Positions 16,760 through 25,685 of a stretch of 64,000 bases of DNA are shown piece by piece. The translations under genes were made by a program, and so were the position numbers. The DNA is taken from NCBI GenBank assembly GCA_016202645.1, contig JACQOF010000097.1, positions 1 to 64,000 on the forward strand, given 5' to 3'. The notes under the pieces are model-generated. The model did no database searches, was not told the DNA's origin, and saw only the letters and a list, made by a program, of their open reading frames with translations. The stretch is from a bacterium (GTDB taxonomy: Bacteria; Lindowbacteria; 2-12-FULL-62-27). Within the stretch, counting starts at the first letter, position 1, and each line of letters starts with the position of its first letter.

Positions 16760-17767
16760 ATGATGCGCGTGTATGTGGCGCCTCGTCCGTCCGAGGAGGG
16801 GGGACCAGGTCAATTCTTGGGAGCGCTGATCCGTGCGCTCTCTCAGCTTGGGGTTACCGTGGCCGACCGGCTTGATGACCGGCCGGATGTCGTGCTTGTG
16901 CCAGGCGGCGCTCCTGCTGGATTTTTGGACGCTGTCCGCGAGAGGGGCATCTCGGTCGTGCAGCGTCTGGATGGGGTTTTTTTTGATGCCAACGGAAATT
17001 ACCGGAAACAAAATCAGCCATTGAAAGACGTGTACGACCTGGCTGACCATGTGATTTTTCAGAGCGAATTCAGCCTGGAGATGGCAAGCCGGTATCTGGG
17101 GCGGCCAGGCCGGCACCGGATCATTTACAACGCCGCGGATCCGGCCGTGTTCAATCCCGATGGATCGACCCGCCGCCCCCCCTATGACCACGTTCTTCTG
17201 GCGGCGTCCCGCTGGCGTCCCCACAAACGTCTGAGAGACCTCCTGGCCGCGTTTGATCATCTTCGAGACGGAAAAACGTGCCTTGTGCTTGCCGGGTCCG
17301 CCGCTGGGCTGAGTGAATTGCCCCGGCCGGGTGCGGACGTGCTGACGCTGGGGGATATTTCCCAGTTGGAACTGTCCGAGTGGATGCGCGGCGCGGACGT
17401 TTTCGTCCATCCCGCCTGGCGGGACTGGTGCCCGAATGTTGTCGTGCAGTCTCTGGCCTGCGGCGTTCCCGTCGTCTGCCCGGATATGGGCGGAACGAAA
17501 GAGATTGTGGGGGAGGCCGGGCTGGTTCTGGATTCCGGAGAGACAGAGACATACGAGCCGCTGCCCCTATACGACGAATCTCAGATCGCCCGCCTTGATT
17601 CTTTGAAACTCGCGGAAGCCATCACGTCGGTCCTGGCCCGCAAAGCGGAGTATTGGGTCCGGGCCGTCAGACGCACGGAGACTGTTCTTTCCATGAACCT
17701 TGCCGCGCGGTCCTATCTCGAAGTTTTCGAGCAGGCCATGCGTCGCGAGGAAGTCAGCGTCGGCTGA
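16760..17767 (+). CDS. Glycosyltransferase, GT4 type
   Basis: 335 residues; a second Met codon follows at once. GT-B features include VVQRLDGVFFD in the N-terminal half, IIYNAADPAVF at the hinge and the donor region HPAWRDWCPNVVVQSLACG ahead of a Gly-rich segment. It is related to the GT4 at 3.15 kb. It begins a plus-strand run of glycan genes separated by REP elements. The last residues contain no membrane segment, so it should be cytosolic or peripheral. Acceptor and donor unknown. Confidence 0.85.
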   Translation: MMRVYVAPRPSEEGGPGQFLGALIRALSQLGVTVADRLDDRPDVVLVPGGAPAGFLDAVRERGISVVQRLDGVFFDANGNYRKQNQPLKDVYDLADHVIFQSEFSLEMASRYLGRPGRHRIIYNAADPAVFNPDGSTRRPPYDHVLLAASRWRPHKRLRDLLAAFDHLRDGKTCLVLAGSAAGLSELPRPGADVLTLGDISQLELSEWMRGADVFVHPAWRDWCPNVVVQSLACGVPVVCPDMGGTKEIVGEAGLVLDSGETETYEPLPLYDESQIARLDSLKLAEAITSVLARKAEYWVRAVRRTETVLSMNLAARSYLEVFEQAMRREEVSVG

Positions 17768-17787
17768 TGTTTCGTAACGATTCAGAT

Positions 17788-17878
17788 CGTCATTCCCGCG
17801 AAAGCGGGAATCCAGATTATCGCAGGGCGGACTGGATTCCCGCTTTCGCGGGAATGACGGAGAGGGCCGAATAGTAAC
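17788..17878. repeat. REP element, family 1, copy 1
   Basis: Outer arms CGTCATTCCCGCGAAAGCGG and the complementary CCGCTTTCGCGGGAATGACG enclose a short unique centre. The 91-bp unit recurs at 52329-52419 with three mismatches, including the flanking GAGAGGG and AATAG segments. It fills the gap between two glycosyltransferase genes. Confidence 0.92.
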
Positions 17879-17879
17879 G

Positions 17880-19079
17880 ATGTTTCAGAAATTTCTGTGT
17901 CTGGTCGGGCGGCACTGGTACAATGATATTCTTCTGCGCCAGTTTCAGGCCCACGGTCTGAATGCCCATACCTGTTCGCTTCCCGCCCCTCTTTCGGATT
18001 CACCGCCGCTCGATTCCAGCCTGCTCTATGATCTCCCACGGGATGACACCACCCCCCCGGACGCCGTCCTGGTGGACGACATGTTCTGGAACGCGTGTCT
18101 CAGGAAATTCGGCGCCCCGGCGATCCGCTCCCTCGTCCGGGATCTGTCCCGTGGCGGCGCGGTGCCGGTCGTGGCGCTGGATCACGGAGACACCCTTCAA
18201 TCGAAATTCCGCTCCAGCGACGTCGGTGAATTTGACCTTATTCTCAAGGCCCACGGCCTGCCGCGCGACCGGGACCTCATGAACTGGGAGGTTGGCGTTC
18301 GGTGGGGACTCAATCGCCGGGAAAAAATCCGGAAAATTTCCAACCCTGAATGGCGCTACAGCCCCCGACAGCTCGACAAGTTCCGTCTTTCTTTCGATCT
18401 CGGCATGGCCTACTGCGGCCGCCGGATTCACCCTCTGCCTGGATTTTTCGAACCCTTTGACGTTTTCTTTGCCGGCGCATTCAACAGCCTGAACCGTCTC
18501 GAAGGCCTGAAGCTTTGCAAGCGCCGGTTCCGGACGCTCGGGCGGCTTGTCCGTCTGGCCGCCGATCATCCGATCGTGGGTCTGGAGGAGGGCGGCGCCC
18601 GCCGCGAAACCCTGGTGTGGGACGAGATTTATGCGCGGCGGCGCAAGTTGAGCGCGGAATGGATTGATCGTCACCCGGAGCTTTTCGGCCGCCCGATTTC
18701 GTCCGGACGGTTCACGGCGATGGCAGTCTTATCCAAAATCATGCCGGCCTTTTCAGGCATCGGCGAGCTCGGTCCGCGCCACTATCAGGCTCTTTCTTTC
18801 GGAAAACTTCTCTTGTGCGAGGATCTCAGTCACGTCGAGACTCATTTTCCGTTTCGGGACGGCGAGACCTGTGTCCATGTCTCGGACCGTCTGGAGGATC
18901 TTGAAACCCGGGTCCGGGAACTGTTGACGGACGCCGCCCGGCGCAAGCGAATCGCCCGGGAGGGATTTGAGCGGTTCCGGGAATGTTATGGGGACGGTTC
19001 AAAAATGTTCCGGGACTGTTTTCTCCGGCATCTGGAAGATGCCGCCCACGTGTCCATCACCGCGGCCGCCGGTTACTAA
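17880..19079 (+). CDS. Probable glycosyltransferase with GT1/CgeB-like C-terminus
   Basis: 399 residues, beginning two bases after a REP copy. The N-terminal half was not recognised; it has a VLVDDMFWNACL segment and a DHGDTLQSKF region. The C-terminal ~100 residues, with LGPRHYQALSFGKLLLCED and REGFERFRECYG, resemble the C-terminal domain of CgeB-like and other GT-B glycosyltransferases, where a Glu/His-containing loop binds the donor. It sits between a GT4 enzyme and a methyltransferase. No signal or membrane segment is visible. The enzyme class is a moderate-confidence call; it could be a non-catalytic relative. Confidence 0.6.
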   Translation: MFQKFLCLVGRHWYNDILLRQFQAHGLNAHTCSLPAPLSDSPPLDSSLLYDLPRDDTTPPDAVLVDDMFWNACLRKFGAPAIRSLVRDLSRGGAVPVVALDHGDTLQSKFRSSDVGEFDLILKAHGLPRDRDLMNWEVGVRWGLNRREKIRKISNPEWRYSPRQLDKFRLSFDLGMAYCGRRIHPLPGFFEPFDVFFAGAFNSLNRLEGLKLCKRRFRTLGRLVRLAADHPIVGLEEGGARRETLVWDEIYARRRKLSAEWIDRHPELFGRPISSGRFTAMAVLSKIMPAFSGIGELGPRHYQALSFGKLLLCEDLSHVETHFPFRDGETCVHVSDRLEDLETRVRELLTDAARRKRIAREGFERFRECYGDGSKMFRDCFLRHLEDAAHVSITAAAGY

Positions 19080-19109
19080 GGGAGCAGATAATGTCCGACA
19101 TGTCCCGCT

Positions 19110-19193
19110 CGTCATTCCCGCGAAAGCGGGAATCCAGAGGCTGTCGCGTCCTCAGATACGGCGACTGGACCCCCGCTTTCGCGGGGGTGACGG
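19110..19193. repeat. REP element, family 1, diverged copy
   Basis: Begins CGTCATTCCCGCGAAAGCGG and ends CCCGCTTTCGCGGGGGTGAC. The outer arms match the copies at 17788 and 52329, but the centre differs. It lies 11 bases before the ATG of the methyltransferase, so a hairpin could affect its translation. Confidence 0.85.
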
Positions 19194-19203
19194 TCTCGCC
19201 GAC

Positions 19204-19836
19204 ATGAAGGTGGATGTCAGGGATCAGCTGATTTCGCTCATTCGGAAATGGGACGATCTCTACCGCGAATGGAGCGATCTCACGATATCCTACTGCGGCG
19301 GCGTCCACGCCAAACACCGGTTCAGCCCGAGGGAGGACTGGTTCCGCCCGTGGCTCGGCCGGGAGGACACAGTGATCGATCTTGGGTGCGCCCACGGGAA
19401 AATCCTGCATGCGCTTGCCCCCCATATCCGGCGGGGAATCGGGCTGGATCACAATCCCGAACATATTCGGACGGCGCGGACACGCTTTCAGGCGCCGAAC
19501 ATCCAGTTTTACGAGGGGGAGATAGAATCGAGTCCCTGGCCGTTTGACGACCGCGCGGATGGGGTCATCCTGTCGCACGTTCTGGAACATGTCGAAGACT
19601 CGGTGGGACTTCTTCGCCGCCTGAACACCCGCCGGGTTCTGATTCTGGTGCCCGGCACGGACGATTGGATTTCACAGCTGAAACACGAACTGGGGTATGA
19701 CCGGTTCCGGGACGACGACCACAAGCGCGAGTACGGCCGGGAGGATCTGATCCGGGAAGTTGAAGCGGCTGGGTTTTCCGTCAGAGACATCCGATACACG
19801 GAAACCGGAAACCTGTTTTGCGTGGCGGATCATTGA
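19204..19836 (+). CDS. Class I SAM-dependent methyltransferase
   Basis: 210 residues from the ATG at 19204; the frame extends upstream through a REP element, which is not credible coding. Motif I VIDLGCAHGKIL is at 57-68, followed by GLDHN (motif II) and GVILSHVLEHVED. The pattern is that of small-molecule/sugar methyltransferases. It ends the GT4 run and is followed by a clear promoter for the epimerase operon. Substrate unknown. Confidence 0.83.
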   Translation: MKVDVRDQLISLIRKWDDLYREWSDLTISYCGGVHAKHRFSPREDWFRPWLGREDTVIDLGCAHGKILHALAPHIRRGIGLDHNPEHIRTARTRFQAPNIQFYEGEIESSPWPFDDRADGVILSHVLEHVEDSVGLLRRLNTRRVLILVPGTDDWISQLKHELGYDRFRDDDHKREYGREDLIREVEAAGFSVRDIRYTETGNLFCVADH

Positions 19837-19848
19837 CCGTATCTTCGC

Positions 19849-19877
19849 TTGACAGTTCCCGCCGCCTCTCCTAACAT
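19849..19877 (+). promoter_or_regulatory. Sigma-70-type promoter of the epimerase-heptose operon
   Basis: TTGACA (19849-19854), exact 17-base spacer, TAACAT (19872-19877). It is 30 bases upstream of the TTG start at 19908, with the purine-rich ribosome-binding site GAGAGGGGG between. Confidence 0.65.
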
Positions 19878-19907
19878 TTTTACCGGCCATGAGAGTGAGA
19901 GGGGGAT

Positions 19908-20924
19908 TTGGAGATCTTGGTTAAAGCCATTGTTGTGGGTGGAATGGGGTTTATCGGGAGTCATTTAACGGAGAGGCTTCTGGCGGAGGGTGTCGACGTA
20001 ACGGTCCTCGATAATCTCTCCACCGGGCGCCGGTCCAATCTCGAACATCTGGAACCTCACCCCCGTTTGAAATTTTTTGAGGTGGATGTCGCATCCTCCG
20101 AACCTCTGGAACCCCTCTTTGAGGGCGCGGACTGGGTATTTCATCTGGCCGGCCTGGCCGATTTGATTCCTTCCATCGAAAAACCCTTCGATTACTTCAC
20201 CCACAACGTAACGGGAACCGTCCGGGTGCTGGAGGCGGCCAGAAATCAGGGTGTCTCCAGGCTGGTCTATGCCGCATCCTCGTCGTCGTATGGTCTCCCG
20301 GATATTTTCCCGACACCCGAAACGGCGCCCCTCCGGCCGGAACACCCCTATGCCTTCAGCAAATACCTGGGAGAACAGGCCGTTCTCCACTGGGGCAGGG
20401 TCTATCATCTGGGTGTGGTGTCTCTCCGTCTTTTCAACGTCTTCGGCCCGCGCGCCCGCACGACGGGCGCGTACGGCGCGGTGTTCGGCGTGTTTCTGGC
20501 CCAGAAACTTCGAAATCACCCTCTCACGATTGTGGGAGACGGCAATCAGACCCGTGATTTTATCTACGTGACGGACGTCGCGGAGGCGTTTGTCAGCGCC
20601 GCCCGAAGCGGCGTCCAGGGGGAAGTATTCAACGTCGGCTCGGGCGGAACCTGCTCCATTCGATATCTGGCCCAATTGATCGGAGGGCCGCGGGTGTTCG
20701 TTCCCAAGCGTCCGGGGGAACCGGATTGCACGTTCGCCGACATTTCCAAAATTCAGAACACCCTGGGTTGGAAACCGCGCGTCCCCTTTGAGGAGGGCGT
20801 CCGGCGGCTTTTGGAACATCTGGGGGACTGGAAGGACGCGCCGGTGTGGACACCCGACGCCATAGCCGGGGCCACTCGGGAATGGTTCCAGCGTCTGTCG
20901 CCGCGGATGGCGGAGGTCGGCTGA
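19908..20924 (+). CDS. NAD-dependent epimerase/dehydratase (UDP-sugar 4-epimerase type)
   Basis: 338 residues from a TTG at 19908, chosen because GAGAGGGGG lies at good spacing; the upstream ATG at 19890 is out of frame, and a second in-frame TTG follows at 19917. Motif GGMGFIGSHL (11-20) binds NAD; Y148 and K152 (YAFSK) form the catalytic pair after an SSSSYG segment. The family covers UDP-glucose/galactose 4-epimerases and related 4,6-dehydratases. It is the first gene of a six-gene operon that also makes a heptose. Confidence 0.88.
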   Translation: MEILVKAIVVGGMGFIGSHLTERLLAEGVDVTVLDNLSTGRRSNLEHLEPHPRLKFFEVDVASSEPLEPLFEGADWVFHLAGLADLIPSIEKPFDYFTHNVTGTVRVLEAARNQGVSRLVYAASSSSYGLPDIFPTPETAPLRPEHPYAFSKYLGEQAVLHWGRVYHLGVVSLRLFNVFGPRARTTGAYGAVFGVFLAQKLRNHPLTIVGDGNQTRDFIYVTDVAEAFVSAARSGVQGEVFNVGSGGTCSIRYLAQLIGGPRVFVPKRPGEPDCTFADISKIQNTLGWKPRVPFEEGVRRLLEHLGDWKDAPVWTPDAIAGATREWFQRLSPRMAEVG

Positions 20925-20929
20925 ATCCC

Positions 20930-22459
20930 ATGCGATCCACTCTGGAAAAAATTCTGTCTCTGGAAGAATTAACGGAACGGCTGACGGAGGAACGCGAACA
21001 GGGGCGGCGGATCGTCCATTGCCACGGCGTATTTGATCTCCTCCATCCGGGACATATCCATCACTTGAAATCCGCCCGTAAACTGGGAGACCTGCTCGTG
21101 GTCACGGTCACCCCCGATCCATTCGTCAACAAAGGCCCGGGTCGGCCCATTTTCCGGCAGGAACTGCGGGTGGAAACATTGTCGACCCTGGAGTATGTCG
21201 ACTATGTGGCCCTGAATCTCTGGCCCACGGCCGTTGAAACCATCCGCAGGCTCAAGCCCCACATTTACGTCAAAGGAAAAGAATACGCGAATGCGGCCAG
21301 GGACGTCACGGGGAAAATCTCCGAAGAGGCCGGGGCCGTCGAGGAGGTGGGCGGCCGGATCGTGTTTACGGACGGCGAAACCTTCAGTTCCAGCCACTTG
21401 ATCAACCGCTTCTTCAGCCCCTATCCGCCGGCCACGGACACGTTCCTCAGGGAGTTTCGAAAAATCCATTCGGCCGATGACGTGATCGAAAATTTGAAAC
21501 GCCTGTCGGCGCTCAGGGTGATGGTGGTCGGCGAGGCCATCATTGACGAGTATTGCTACTGCAACCCGCTCGGGAAATCCCCCAAGGAAACCATCGTCGC
21601 GACGCGATTTCTTCAGGAAGAACGCTTCGCCGGCGGCGCCCTGGCGACGGCCAACCATCTGGCAAATTTTTGCGAACGCGTCACGCTGGTCACGCCGTTC
21701 GGCCAGGACCCGAGAGACATCGATTTCGTGCGGTCGAAAATGCACCCCGGCGTGGATCTTCGGACCCTGACCACCGACAACCGCCCCACGGTGATCAAAC
21801 GCCGCTATGTGGAGCCGGCTTTCATGACGAAAATGTTTGAAATCCAGTATTTGGATGACCGTCCGATGTCGGCTGAGCTTGAGGAGGCCGCGGTATCGAT
21901 TTTTGAGGAAAGGGCGGCCCAGACGGATTTGATCGTCGTCAATGATTTCGGCCATGGATTTCTAACCGAACGGCTCCGCCGGTGGCTGGCCGGCTCTGGA
22001 AAATTTTTGGCGGTGAACGCCCAGACCAACAGCGCCAACCATGGTTTCAATCCGGTGACCAAATACGAGCGCGCGGACTACGTCTGCATCGACGAACCGG
22101 AATTACATCTGGCTTCCGGCACGCGGTACCGGGAGACCCACCATCTGGCCATGGATTTGAAACGGAAAATGAAGGCCCATTACCTGACGGTGAGCCGGGG
22201 GCCGGAGGGATGTGTCGTGCTGAACAACCGGCCGGAAGCCGCGCGCGTCCCTGTGATGTCGACTCGCGTCATCGATCGGACCGGGGCGGGTGATGCTCTC
22301 TTTGCCGTGACATCTCCCTGCGTCTACAGGGAATTCGATCCCGTCCTCCTCGGATTTATCGGGAATTGCGTGGGCGCCCTGGCCGTCGAGACGGTCTGCA
22401 ACCGGGAGCCCATTCGGGCCGCGAATCTTTTCAAATTTATTTCCGCCCTGTTGAAATAA
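20930..22459 (+). CDS. HldE-like bifunctional heptose enzyme with reversed domain order
   Basis: 509 residues from the ATG at 20930. Residues ~25-160 form a nucleotidyltransferase domain with the HxGH motif (HPGH, 39-42) and KGKEY. Residues ~185-505 form a PfkB/ribokinase-type sugar kinase ending in DRTGAGDALFA (449-459), with the catalytic Asp. In standard HldE the kinase comes first and the nucleotidyltransferase second; here the order is reversed. The following gmhA gene supports a heptose-phosphate substrate. No GmhB phosphatase is visible in the window. The nucleotide used (ATP or CTP/GTP) cannot be told. Confidence 0.85.
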   Translation: MRSTLEKILSLEELTERLTEEREQGRRIVHCHGVFDLLHPGHIHHLKSARKLGDLLVVTVTPDPFVNKGPGRPIFRQELRVETLSTLEYVDYVALNLWPTAVETIRRLKPHIYVKGKEYANAARDVTGKISEEAGAVEEVGGRIVFTDGETFSSSHLINRFFSPYPPATDTFLREFRKIHSADDVIENLKRLSALRVMVVGEAIIDEYCYCNPLGKSPKETIVATRFLQEERFAGGALATANHLANFCERVTLVTPFGQDPRDIDFVRSKMHPGVDLRTLTTDNRPTVIKRRYVEPAFMTKMFEIQYLDDRPMSAELEEAAVSIFEERAAQTDLIVVNDFGHGFLTERLRRWLAGSGKFLAVNAQTNSANHGFNPVTKYERADYVCIDEPELHLASGTRYRETHHLAMDLKRKMKAHYLTVSRGPEGCVVLNNRPEAARVPVMSTRVIDRTGAGDALFAVTSPCVYREFDPVLLGFIGNCVGALAVETVCNREPIRAANLFKFISALLK

Positions 22460-22467
22460 CCCCATCC

Positions 22468-23082
22468 ATGACACCCGATTCCGCCATCCAATTTTTGAAG
22501 CGGCTGGATCAAATCCGGACGGACACCCGCGTCACTTCCCAGGGCCGGGACATCCCGCTGGCGGAGGGGTTGGGGCTTGGCGTGGATCTTCTGCGCAAGT
22601 CCCATCGGCTGGGGCACAAGCTCATGTTCATCGGAAACGGCGGAAGCGCCGCCATCGCCAGCCATCTGACGCTCGATTTCTGGAGGGCCGCCGGATTCAA
22701 CACCCTGGGGTTTAACGATCCCAGCCAGCTGACCTGCATGGCCAACGATTTCGGATTCGAAAACGTTTTCGCCGAACCCATCCGCCGCGACGCCCGTCTC
22801 GGGGATGTTCTCGTGGCGATCAGCAGTTCCGGCAAATCGCCCAATATTCTCATCGGGACGGCCGCCGCGAAAAAAAAGGGGTGCGCGGTCATCACGTTTT
22901 CCGGATTTGAGCCGGCCAATCCATTGCGGTCCCTCGGAGATTTGAATTTTTATGTTCCTTCAGCCTCTTACGCCCTCGTCGAAATCGCCCATCTGGCGCT
23001 CCTGGGCGCCATGATGGAGGAGAGCATCGCCCGGGGGAAATCCCCGGCCGGGAGGAAAAAATCGGCCCCGGCCGTCCGATGA
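22468..23082 (+). CDS. gmhA: Sedoheptulose-7-phosphate isomerase-like SIS protein
   Basis: 204 residues from the ATG at 22468, eight bases after the HldE-like stop. It has the SIS-domain phosphate-binding segment FIGNGGSAAIASHL (54-67) and AISSSGKSPN, both typical of GmhA, which converts sedoheptulose 7-phosphate to D-glycero-D-manno-heptose 7-phosphate. Length and placement match the family. Its ATGA overlap with the following epimerase couples them. Confidence 0.88.
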   Translation: MTPDSAIQFLKRLDQIRTDTRVTSQGRDIPLAEGLGLGVDLLRKSHRLGHKLMFIGNGGSAAIASHLTLDFWRAAGFNTLGFNDPSQLTCMANDFGFENVFAEPIRRDARLGDVLVAISSSGKSPNILIGTAAAKKKGCAVITFSGFEPANPLRSLGDLNFYVPSASYALVEIAHLALLGAMMEESIARGKSPAGRKKSAPAVR

Positions 23083-24092
23083 AAAAAATCGCCATCCTGG
23101 GCGGCGCCGGCTACGTGGGTTCTGCGCTTACGCCGTATCTGCTCTCCCTCGGATATGCCGTCAACGTCATTGACCTCTTCTTCTATGGGGAGCGGGTCTT
23201 TGACGATATCCGCGCCCACCCGGCCCTCCGATTGATCCGCGGCGACGTCCGGGACACGGACCTCCTGGAAAAGGAATTGAAAGGCATGGACGCCGTCGTG
23301 CATCTTGCCTGCATCTCGAACGATCCGAGTTTTGAACTCGACCCACAGCTTGGGAAATCCATCAATTATGACGCCTTCGACGGGATTTTGCGGGCGACGG
23401 TGTCCGGCGGCGCGGCGCGGTTTCTATACGCGTCAAGCTCCAGCGTCTATGGGGTAAGCGATGCGCCGGAGGTCCGGGAGGATTGCCCCTGCGCGCCGCT
23501 GACGGATTATTCAAAATACAAATGGATGTGCGAGGACCTCCTGAACCACACCGATCTGGGTCAATGCGCTCCTGTCATTTTAAGGCCGGCCACCGTCTGC
23601 GGTTACGCCCCCCGCCTGAGACTCGACCTCATCGTCAACATCCTCGCGGCGCAGGCCCTCATCACCAAAAAAATCACCGTACACGGCGGGGAGCAACGAA
23701 GACCGAACATCCACATTCGGGACATGATCGAGGCCTACAGGGTTCTCTTGGAAGCGCCGGCCGACAAAGTGGCGGGGGAGACATTCAACGTGGGATTCGA
23801 AAACCAGACCGTCGCGGATCTTGCCGAAATGGTGCGGGCGGAAACAGGCCCGGACGATGTGTCCATCGAAACCCTTCCGGTGATGGACAGCCGATCCTAC
23901 CGCATCAATTCTGAAAAAATGACCCGGCGCCTCGGATTCCGGGCCTCCCGGACGATTCGGGACGCCGTTCGGAGCCTCGCCGAGGCCTTGCAAAAAGGCC
24001 TCATCACGGATCCGCTGAACAATTCCCTCTATTACAACGTCCGACGGATGCGGGAAATCCGCGCCGCCGACTGGCAGCCGGTGTATGGCTGA
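23079..24092 (+). CDS. NAD-dependent epimerase/dehydratase
   Basis: 337 residues starting at an ATGA overlap with gmhA. Rossmann motif LGGAGYVGSAL (7-17), active-site SSSSVYG, then Y144 and K148 of the Tyr-x3-Lys pair. The C-terminal half resembles nucleotide-sugar 4-epimerases and 4,6-dehydratases. Being coupled to the heptose genes, it may modify the NDP-heptose (for example to a 6-deoxy or epimerised form); this is inferred only from position. Confidence 0.87.
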   Translation: MKKIAILGGAGYVGSALTPYLLSLGYAVNVIDLFFYGERVFDDIRAHPALRLIRGDVRDTDLLEKELKGMDAVVHLACISNDPSFELDPQLGKSINYDAFDGILRATVSGGAARFLYASSSSVYGVSDAPEVREDCPCAPLTDYSKYKWMCEDLLNHTDLGQCAPVILRPATVCGYAPRLRLDLIVNILAAQALITKKITVHGGEQRRPNIHIRDMIEAYRVLLEAPADKVAGETFNVGFENQTVADLAEMVRAETGPDDVSIETLPVMDSRSYRINSEKMTRRLGFRASRTIRDAVRSLAEALQKGLITDPLNNSLYYNVRRMREIRAADWQPVYG

Positions 24093-24110
24093 AGCCGCGC
24101 CGCGATTGTG

Positions 24111-25100
24111 ATGAAGACCTGCGTGGTCCTGGGGAGCAACTGTTTCTCGGGGAGCCATCTGATCGACGCCCTCATGGACGATCCCCGGTACAGGGTCATC
24201 GGCGTCAGCCGGTCGCCGGAGCCGTCGGATCTGTATCTTCCCTACAAGCGCAGGTCCGCCGGGAATTTTTCTTTCCACAGGTGCGACCTGGCCGCCGGGA
24301 TGGACGAGTTCATTCCGTGGCTGGACGAGATCCGCCCGGACATCATCGTCAACTTCGCCGCCCTCAGCGAAGTGTTTCAGAGCAATCTCACGCCGGAGGA
24401 ATACTACAGGATCAATTGCTCGGCCGTGGTCCAATTGTCCAATGCGCTGAGATCGAGGGATTATCTGGAGCGCTACGTTCACATATCCTCCGCCGAAGTC
24501 TATGGGAATTGCTCCCGGCCTGTTTCTGAATCAGAGCCTCTCCGGCCCACAACGCCGTATGCGGCCTCCAAAGCCGCCGCGGACATGTATCTGGCCACTC
24601 TCATCCGGCATTTCCGCTTTCCGGCCGTCATCATTCGCTCGACCAATGTTTACGGAATGCGGCAGCAACTCTACAAGATTATTCCAAGAACGGTCATCCG
24701 CCTGCGACTCGATGAAAAAATTGAACTGCATGGCGGCGGCTTGATGATCCGGCCGTTTGTCCACATCCGGGACGTGGTTGCCGGGATTAAAGCGGTCATC
24801 GAGCGCGGCAATCCCGGGGAAATCCACCATTTCTCGACGGATCTCCACCTGAGCATTTCGGACGTGGTTCGCCGAATCTGCGAGGCTCTCGAATATGACT
24901 TCGATGAGTCCACGACGGCGGTGGACGAGCGGAGCGGACAGGACCAGGCCTATCTGTTGGATGATTCAAAAGCCCGGCGGGAATTGGGATGGGAACCGAA
25001 AATATCCTTCGATGAGGGCCTGGAAGAAGTCATCCGGTGGATCGACCGGGACTGGGATGCCATTCTGGCTGAAACATTGACGTACATCCACCGCCCATGA
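24111..25100 (+). CDS. NAD-dependent epimerase/dehydratase, GDP-mannose-dehydratase-like
   Basis: 329 residues; ATG at 24111 is preferred to the adjacent GTG at 24108. The nucleotide motif is GSNCFSGSHL (8-17), in which the second Gly of GxxGxxG is Cys. SSAEVYGN and TPYAASKAA give the catalytic Ser/Tyr/Lys. The middle region, with NFAALSEVFQSNL and YGMRQQLYKIIP, resembles dTDP-glucose or GDP-mannose 4,6-dehydratases. It ends with an ATGA overlap to a small membrane protein. Confidence 0.85.
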   Translation: MKTCVVLGSNCFSGSHLIDALMDDPRYRVIGVSRSPEPSDLYLPYKRRSAGNFSFHRCDLAAGMDEFIPWLDEIRPDIIVNFAALSEVFQSNLTPEEYYRINCSAVVQLSNALRSRDYLERYVHISSAEVYGNCSRPVSESEPLRPTTPYAASKAAADMYLATLIRHFRFPAVIIRSTNVYGMRQQLYKIIPRTVIRLRLDEKIELHGGGLMIRPFVHIRDVVAGIKAVIERGNPGEIHHFSTDLHLSISDVVRRICEALEYDFDESTTAVDERSGQDQAYLLDDSKARRELGWEPKISFDEGLEEVIRWIDRDWDAILAETLTYIHRP

Positions 25101-25636
25101 AGGCCGCGGTCCTCTTCATCCGGTCGGGAACGCTGGATCATTCCCGGAGGCTTCTCCGCGAGGCCCGGGAACGCCGCCGCCCGGCGGAGGGCGTGGATTG
25201 GATTTTGATTCTTCAGCCGGGCGTGGAAAAGGAATTTCAGGATTTCATCCGGGAAACCGGCGCCGTTGTCCTCACGTACGACCGGCCCGTATTCTCGTTC
25301 AATGACCTGAATGCGGCTTTTGGCGCCCGGCTCTCGACCGAGACCTTTCTGGAGGCCTATGTGCCGTTCAACAACCCGGAAGGCCATGGATATTTCCATA
25401 TCCTTCGTTTCTTGTCGGGCCTCGGAGTCCCCCGCATTCTGATCCAGCGGGTGGATGGGCCCATCGAGGATATGTCCCTGAAAAAATTCGTCCTGCAGCA
25501 CGCGTTCTTCAAAGCTCTGTGGATTTCGGAAACGGCCATCCTCGTGATTTTAATTCCGTTCATCGCCCTCTATTATCTGTTCAAGTCCATTTTCATGCGC
25601 CTGCAAAACCGGCTGCGGACCGCGCGAAATGCCTGA
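25097..25636 (+). CDS. Uncharacterised protein with C-terminal membrane segment
   Basis: 179 residues, coupled by an ATGA overlap to the dehydratase. The N-terminal ~140 residues look like a soluble alpha/beta domain (VLFIRSGTLDHSRRLLREA; VDWILILQPGV). Residues ~145-165 are strongly hydrophobic (AILVILIPFIALYYLFKSI) and followed by basic residues, so the protein is probably anchored with the N-domain in the cytosol or membrane-adjacent. No family was recognised. As the last gene of a sugar-nucleotide operon it may be a membrane partner or a divergent glycosyltransferase; there is no direct evidence for either. Confidence 0.65.
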   Translation: MKAAVLFIRSGTLDHSRRLLREARERRRPAEGVDWILILQPGVEKEFQDFIRETGAVVLTYDRPVFSFNDLNAAFGARLSTETFLEAYVPFNNPEGHGYFHILRFLSGLGVPRILIQRVDGPIEDMSLKKFVLQHAFFKALWISETAILVILIPFIALYYLFKSIFMRLQNRLRTARNA

Positions 25637-25685
25637 GACCCCTGTCCGCGTTCCGCTGCCGATTTAAAGCGGGGAGGGTCCGCGG

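Noticed and set aside
18967-19203. N-terminal extension of the methyltransferase at 19204
   Set aside because: It would translate the REP hairpin and overlap the previous gene; motif spacing is normal from the ATG at 19204.
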